A stretch of 64,000 nucleotides of DNA from Hymenobacter glacieicola. GTDB taxonomy: Bacteria; Bacteroidota; Bacteroidia; Cytophagales; Hymenobacteraceae. The stretch is from contig NZ_BMGS01000006.1 in assembly GCF_014640315.1 (NCBI RefSeq), positions 280,141 to 344,140 on the forward strand, written 5' to 3'. This document shows positions 60,618 through 64,000 of the stretch, piece by piece. The notes under the pieces are model-generated. The model did no database searches. It worked only from the letters and a program-made list of their open reading frames with translations, and had not been told where the DNA came from. How positions within the stretch are numbered: the first letter of the stretch is position 1; each line of letters starts with the position of its first letter. The translations under genes and the position numbers were made by a program.

Positions 60618-60995
60618 ATGAAAACCGCCCTGCTTTCCCTCGCCACTGGTCTCGTTCTGTTTTCTTCTACCGCTTCATTTGCTGCCCCAGTTCCTGACCA
60701 CCGGGATGATGACAAACGCCGCAAGGGGTACACTAAATACAACGACCGAAACGACCGGGACTTTAATTACGGCTACGACAAAAAACACCGGGTAACGCCC
60801 GCCGAAAAAGCCCGTTGGGAAGCCACCCAGCGCAACGAGCGCCGGGACGACTACCGGGATAACCGCCGCGACAACGACAACCGCCGTGAAGACCGGAACG
60901 ACCGAAACTTCAACTATGGCTACGAGAAGAACCACCGCGTAACGCCCCAGGAGCGTGCCCGCTGGGAGGCGGCCCACCGCAACGACCACCGGTAG
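60618..60995 (+). CDS. small exported protein with duplicated 29-residue unit
   Basis: 125 aa. Signal peptide MKTALLSLATGLVLFSSTASFA-AP. The mature part is highly charged (Arg, Asp, Asn) and contains two copies of a unit N-D-R-(D/N)-F-N-Y-G-Y-(D/E)-K-(K/N)-H-R-V-T-P-x-E-(K/R)-A-R-W-E-A (about 45-75 and 94-124), joined by an RRDDYRDNRRDND linker. No known family identified. Periplasmic or extracellular. A perfect terminator follows. Confidence 0.7.
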   Translation: MKTALLSLATGLVLFSSTASFAAPVPDHRDDDKRRKGYTKYNDRNDRDFNYGYDKKHRVTPAEKARWEATQRNERRDDYRDNRRDNDNRREDRNDRNFNYGYEKNHRVTPQERARWEAAHRNDHR

Positions 60996-61013
60996 CACGT
61001 TGCTTCCCTCAGT

Positions 61014-61065
61014 AAAACCAGACGGCCCTTCCTCCTAGCCTTGGGAGGAAGGGCCGTCTGGTTTT
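61014..61065. terminator. bidirectional terminator
   Basis: A 22-bp perfect stem (61014-61035 with 61044-61065), starting AAAA and ending TTTT. Serves the plus-strand gene ending at 60995 and the minus-strand gene ending at 61094. Confidence 0.9.
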
Positions 61066-61093
61066 ATGAGCAAAATAAGGAGGTAGCAGAAAG

Positions 61094-62395
61094 TTACTGC
61101 CGCTTTAGCAACCGCTCAGCAGCACTGGCGCCGCTGACCAGAGCCGCTTCTACGGTTCCAATGTAGGGTCCATCGTACACGCCTTCGCCCGCCACAAACA
61201 GCGTATCATCAACTGGGGTAGCTAGGGCAGCGCGAGCCGCCGTGGCCCCCAGCGCCGAGTAGGCGTAAGCCCCCAAGGCCAGCGGATCAGCTGCCCAATT
61301 AACGATGCGGTGGGCGCGCACATGTTTCCGCAAGTGACCAGGGGTAGTACCCAGCAGGTAGGCCAGCGAACCGAGGGCCTCGGTGAGTAGGTCTTCCTCC
61401 GAAGTAAAGCGACGCTGGTAAGCTTCCGGACCGGCTAGCCAACCGGTGAGAATGGGGCTCTGATTAGGTAGCTGGCTCCACCAGGTTGGCAGGGGCGCGT
61501 CGGAAAAAAGAAAGCCCAGGTCGGGAAGCGGGCGAGTAAGCTGAGTGGTGGCGTGCTCCCAGAGTGGAGTAGCAAACTCCAGCAGAACCTTAATGACGGA
61601 CCCAAAGCCCAGGGCGCGAGCCGCAGCCCGATGCATGGGCAGCTCGGGTTCCAAGCGTACGTAACCCGGCTGGCCCGCCTCGGCCTGCCAAATGCCCAGC
61701 GGAACGGTAATAAGCACCCGCGCGGCGCTGAAGTGCCGGCCGTCGGCGCAGGTAGCCCAGACCAGGCCCGGCTGCCAGTGCAGCGCCGTGACGGGGCAGC
61801 CCAGCTCCAGGTGGGCGCCGGCAGCCTGGGTTTGTTGCACCAGCCACCTTATCAGGCGGCTGTACCCGCCCTCAGGCCGTGGGGATTCTTCGGCCCCGTT
61901 GCCGCTCCATTCCTCGCGCAAGGCAAACGCACTGGCTCGGGTTGCATCCGCGGCATCGTAGCCTTCCGCGAACCGCCTCACCTGCTCGCGCATTACGTGG
62001 TATGCCTCGCCCGGGAAATTCTGCTCCAGAAAATCTGCCAGCGCCATGTCGTGGGGTAGGGCATGTAGCTTTTCCAGCAGCAGAGGCATGTCGTCGAAGA
62101 AGCTTTCAGACGTCTGCGTTTGGCCCTGGGCTACCTCGTAGTTGATGCCGGCCGTGTCGTGGCACGCAATACCGGCTTCCTGCAGCAGCTGCCGGGTTAG
62201 AGGAACGTCGCCGTGCAGAAATTCGGCCCCGCTTTCCACGGGCCGGGAAAACCTACCGGCAGTTGAGCTATGAATGCGGCCCCCGAAGCGGTTACGGCCT
62301 TCCAGCAGCGTAACCGAGCGTCCGGCCCGAGCTAAATTTCGGGCCGCCAGTAGTCCGGCCGCTCCGGCGCCAAGGATGAGTATGTCGGTTTGCAT
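61094..62395 (-). CDS. FAD-dependent amine oxidase/NAD(P)-binding protein
   Basis: 433 aa from ATG 62395 (MQTDILILGAGAAGLLAARNLARAGRSVTLLEGRNRFGGRI). Dinucleotide-binding GAGAAG with distal Glu, GGRIHS flavin motif, and a C-terminal FAD motif (LFVAGEGVYDGPYIGTVEAALVSGASAAERLL). Family of monoamine/polyamine oxidases and phytoene-desaturase relatives. The longer frame to 62434 only adds 13 residues before the Rossmann strand. No signal peptide. Substrate not assignable. Confidence 0.88.
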   Translation of the reverse strand: MQTDILILGAGAAGLLAARNLARAGRSVTLLEGRNRFGGRIHSSTAGRFSRPVESGAEFLHGDVPLTRQLLQEAGIACHDTAGINYEVAQGQTQTSESFFDDMPLLLEKLHALPHDMALADFLEQNFPGEAYHVMREQVRRFAEGYDAADATRASAFALREEWSGNGAEESPRPEGGYSRLIRWLVQQTQAAGAHLELGCPVTALHWQPGLVWATCADGRHFSAARVLITVPLGIWQAEAGQPGYVRLEPELPMHRAAARALGFGSVIKVLLEFATPLWEHATTQLTRPLPDLGFLFSDAPLPTWWSQLPNQSPILTGWLAGPEAYQRRFTSEEDLLTEALGSLAYLLGTTPGHLRKHVRAHRIVNWAADPLALGAYAYSALGATAARAALATPVDDTLFVAGEGVYDGPYIGTVEAALVSGASAAERLLKRQ

Positions 62396-62533
62396 AGGGC
62401 AGATAGTCCCTCCCCTAACGCCCCAGGTTCCCAAATGTTAGCGTAGGCAAGTTGGCTACGTAGTACCGGCCAGGTGTTTTTCTGTCAGGCCGCCACCCCA
62501 CGGAATGCGTGTTCGGCCTACCCGGCGCCGTAG

Positions 62534-64000
62534 TTAATTGCTACTCACGGCGTTGAGGCTGCTCTGCATTCGGCTGGTTAGCAGTCGGGTACTCCTTGGG
62601 TGCTCCTCGGCATGCAGAATGATGGCCTTGATTTCTGGGAAGCGCTGGGTAATAAGCTCGGCCTGTCGCCGGTTTTTAAACCGCTGATCTGCGCCCAGCA
62701 GCATAACAGGTTTGTCGTGCAGGGCCAGGTTGGCGGCAAACTCATGCCGGTAAGGCAGGTAGGTAGCAAGGAAATTTTGGCCGGAAATACCTGTTTCCTC
62801 CTTATCAATGGCCACCCAATCGACGTATTTTTTGCCGGGGAAGTAAGCTTGCACCGCCGTGGCCGCGGGCGGAGTCCAGACCCAAACAACGCGGGTGATT
62901 TCAGCATCTTGAAACTGGTGAACCAGCTGATGCCAGGCTTTGCGGTACTGGTCGGGGGGGAGGGCAGGTAGCACGGGCCGCAGCAGCACGGGCCGGTTCA
63001 GGGTTTTAAATGCCTGTGCCATCTGGGGCCAGTTGGCAACAGAAGCGCCCGTCACCGTCCAGGTTAGCAGCGGAATGCTGCCCTGCTCGTACAAAGTCGC
63101 CATTTCATCCGTTGGCACTTTATCGGTCATGGGCAGGCCAACCATGGCCGGGGCCGACTCGGAAGAGTAGCTGGCCAGGAGCCGGTGCGTGGTAAACGAG
63201 GAAAAGGGGATGGGTAGGGCCGGCGAGGAAACGGCCTGCTGCACCCCCAGGTGAAGCTTTTCGTCCCCGTTTACAACCCAGGAAGCTGCGCTCAGGCCGG
63301 TAAGCTGCTTCTCAATGTACTGAGCAGTGTCAATGCCGCCCACCAGTAGTAGGCTACTGGCGGCCAAGGAAATGCCGGCCGTTTGGGTGCGCACGGTCAG
63401 CGTCTGCACGATTTTTTGGCCTGCCGTCACCAAGCCACTCAGGGGCCGGGTGCTGAAATCGTTCAGCATGTTCCGGACCCAAGTGTGCTGGCCCATTCCT
63501 ACGGCTGCAAACAAGATGGCTGCGTTGGAGGTAGCCAGAAACGCCATCAGCCGGGAATAAGGGCTCCAGTCTACGCGGCCGGCGTATTTCACAGCCACGG
63601 CGCACAGCACAATGGTCAGGATGTTCGGCAGGCAGATCTTCAGCTCATTGCGGGTGTTGCCTTCCTTGGGAGTTGGAATGTAGGGCACGCGCACCCGCAA
63701 AAACGTGTACACCAGCCCCAGCAAGTACACCCACCAGGTGCCTACCCGCAGGATGCCACCGGCCAGGTGCAGGCCCATTTCCTGAGGTTCCCGCAGCCAC
63801 TGTTGCGCTTTGTAGCGAATCAGCAGCCCAATGCCTAGCAGCGGCGCCAGGTGCAGAAAAAAAGCATCCAGGGCAATGTGCCAGGGGTAGACCGAAAGAA
63901 ACAAGGAGGCAATGGGCACGGCAATATCAATGAGTGTCACCAGGCCGGAGAGGAAGTACAGGGGCAGGGTGGCGTAGTGCAGCTTCTGGCGCCCGGTAAA
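62534..64000 (-). CDS. GT2 (cellulose-synthase-like) C-terminus fused to inactive GH26-like domain (5' end beyond window)
   Basis: The frame is open to the window edge; 488 codons are visible and the N-terminus with the glycosyltransferase core is missing. The first about 170 visible residues hold 4-5 membrane helices and RVPYIPTPKEGNTR, typical of the C-terminal membrane part of processive GT2 synthases. After another membrane helix (about 205-225) comes a GH26-like fold: RPVLLRP..., AWHQLVHQFQDAEITRVVWVWTPP, YFPGKKYVDWVAID, KPVMLLGAD, FPEIKAIILH. The acid/base HEMNG motif reads VLPAL and the nucleophile Glu position reads LGAD. Probably an exopolysaccharide synthase with a non-catalytic periplasmic glycan-binding domain. 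Confidence 0.75.
   Translation of the reverse strand, partial: FTGRQKLHYATLPLYFLSGLVTLIDIAVPIASLFLSVYPWHIALDAFFLHLAPLLGIGLLIRYKAQQWLREPQEMGLHLAGGILRVGTWWVYLLGLVYTFLRVRVPYIPTPKEGNTRNELKICLPNILTIVLCAVAVKYAGRVDWSPYSRLMAFLATSNAAILFAAVGMGQHTWVRNMLNDFSTRPLSGLVTAGQKIVQTLTVRTQTAGISLAASSLLLVGGIDTAQYIEKQLTGLSAASWVVNGDEKLHLGVQQAVSSPALPIPFSSFTTHRLLASYSSESAPAMVGLPMTDKVPTDEMATLYEQGSIPLLTWTVTGASVANWPQMAQAFKTLNRPVLLRPVLPALPPDQYRKAWHQLVHQFQDAEITRVVWVWTPPAATAVQAYFPGKKYVDWVAIDKEETGISGQNFLATYLPYRHEFAANLALHDKPVMLLGADQRFKNRRQAELITQRFPEIKAIILHAEEHPRSTRLLTSRMQSSLNAVSSN

Noticed and set aside
62534..63940. Start of the last gene at GTG 63940
   Set aside because: The frame continues upstream to the window edge with typical GT2 membrane sequence, so GTG 63940 is internal.

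Overview
The window looks like a chromosomal segment of a Bacteroidota bacterium, most probably Hymenobacter or a close relative in the Hymenobacteraceae. Support for this: a SusC/SusD pair, GC-rich coding sequence (about 60%), DUF4097, DUF5916, HTTM and DUF892 proteins typical of the group, -7 boxes of the TAnnTTTG type, weak or absent Shine-Dalgarno sequences, and many intergenic palindromes of the kind I associate with Hymenobacter. No phage, transposase, CRISPR array or rRNA was seen. There is one tRNA (Lys, TTT).

Region 1 (1-18.6 kb) is an arabinan/L-arabinose utilisation locus on the minus strand. It holds a GH51 arabinofuranosidase, four GH43 enzymes, SusC/SusD, an MFS transporter, transketolase and transaldolase, with a divergent LacI-family regulator. 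Six near-identical 14-bp palindromes lie in front of susC (two), GH51, a GH43 gene, transketolase and lacI itself. They define a local regulon that ties polymer degradation to the non-oxidative pentose phosphate pathway.

Region 2 (18.6-39.9 kb) is mixed housekeeping and accessory content. In order: a membrane-anchored DnaQ-like exonuclease overlapping a cNMP/CBS/DUF294 protein; a cluster of small STAS-like proteins; a DUF5916 outer-membrane protein; an ECF sigma/anti-sigma/DUF4097/DUF4097 operon; a DUF892 ferritin-like protein; cyanophycinase; a NarL-type response regulator; two Ser/Gly/Thr-rich exported proteins; HTTM and MBL-fold proteins; an orphan RES-domain protein; two exported ferritin-like proteins; and tRNA-Lys.

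Region 3 (39.9-52.8 kb) is a phenylacetate catabolic cluster on the minus strand: tetR(paaR-like), paaE, a small unknown gene, paaA, B, C, D, G, H, I, J, Y, Z and a further enoyl-CoA hydratase. The ligase gene paaK is not present. Most non-overlapping junctions carry a long inverted repeat followed by a pyrimidine-rich, G-poor leader before the next ATG. Two copies of CNAACATTCGTTNG, before paaA and upstream of tetR, are probable operators.

Region 4 (53-64 kb) has a glucose-dehydrogenase-like SDR, a GH63-like glucosidase and 6-phosphogluconate dehydrogenase; a RecE-like nuclease; asnA; a small exported repeat protein; a FAD amine oxidase; and, cut by the window edge, a GT2 synthase fused to a GH26-like domain that appears catalytically dead.

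The most interesting signal is upstream of asnA (aspartate-ammonia ligase). A 28-codon ORF with seven Asn codons within ten positions is followed by an intrinsic terminator, with mutually exclusive 1:2, 2:3 and 3:4 pairings. This is the layout of a classical leader-peptide attenuator sensing asparaginyl-tRNA.
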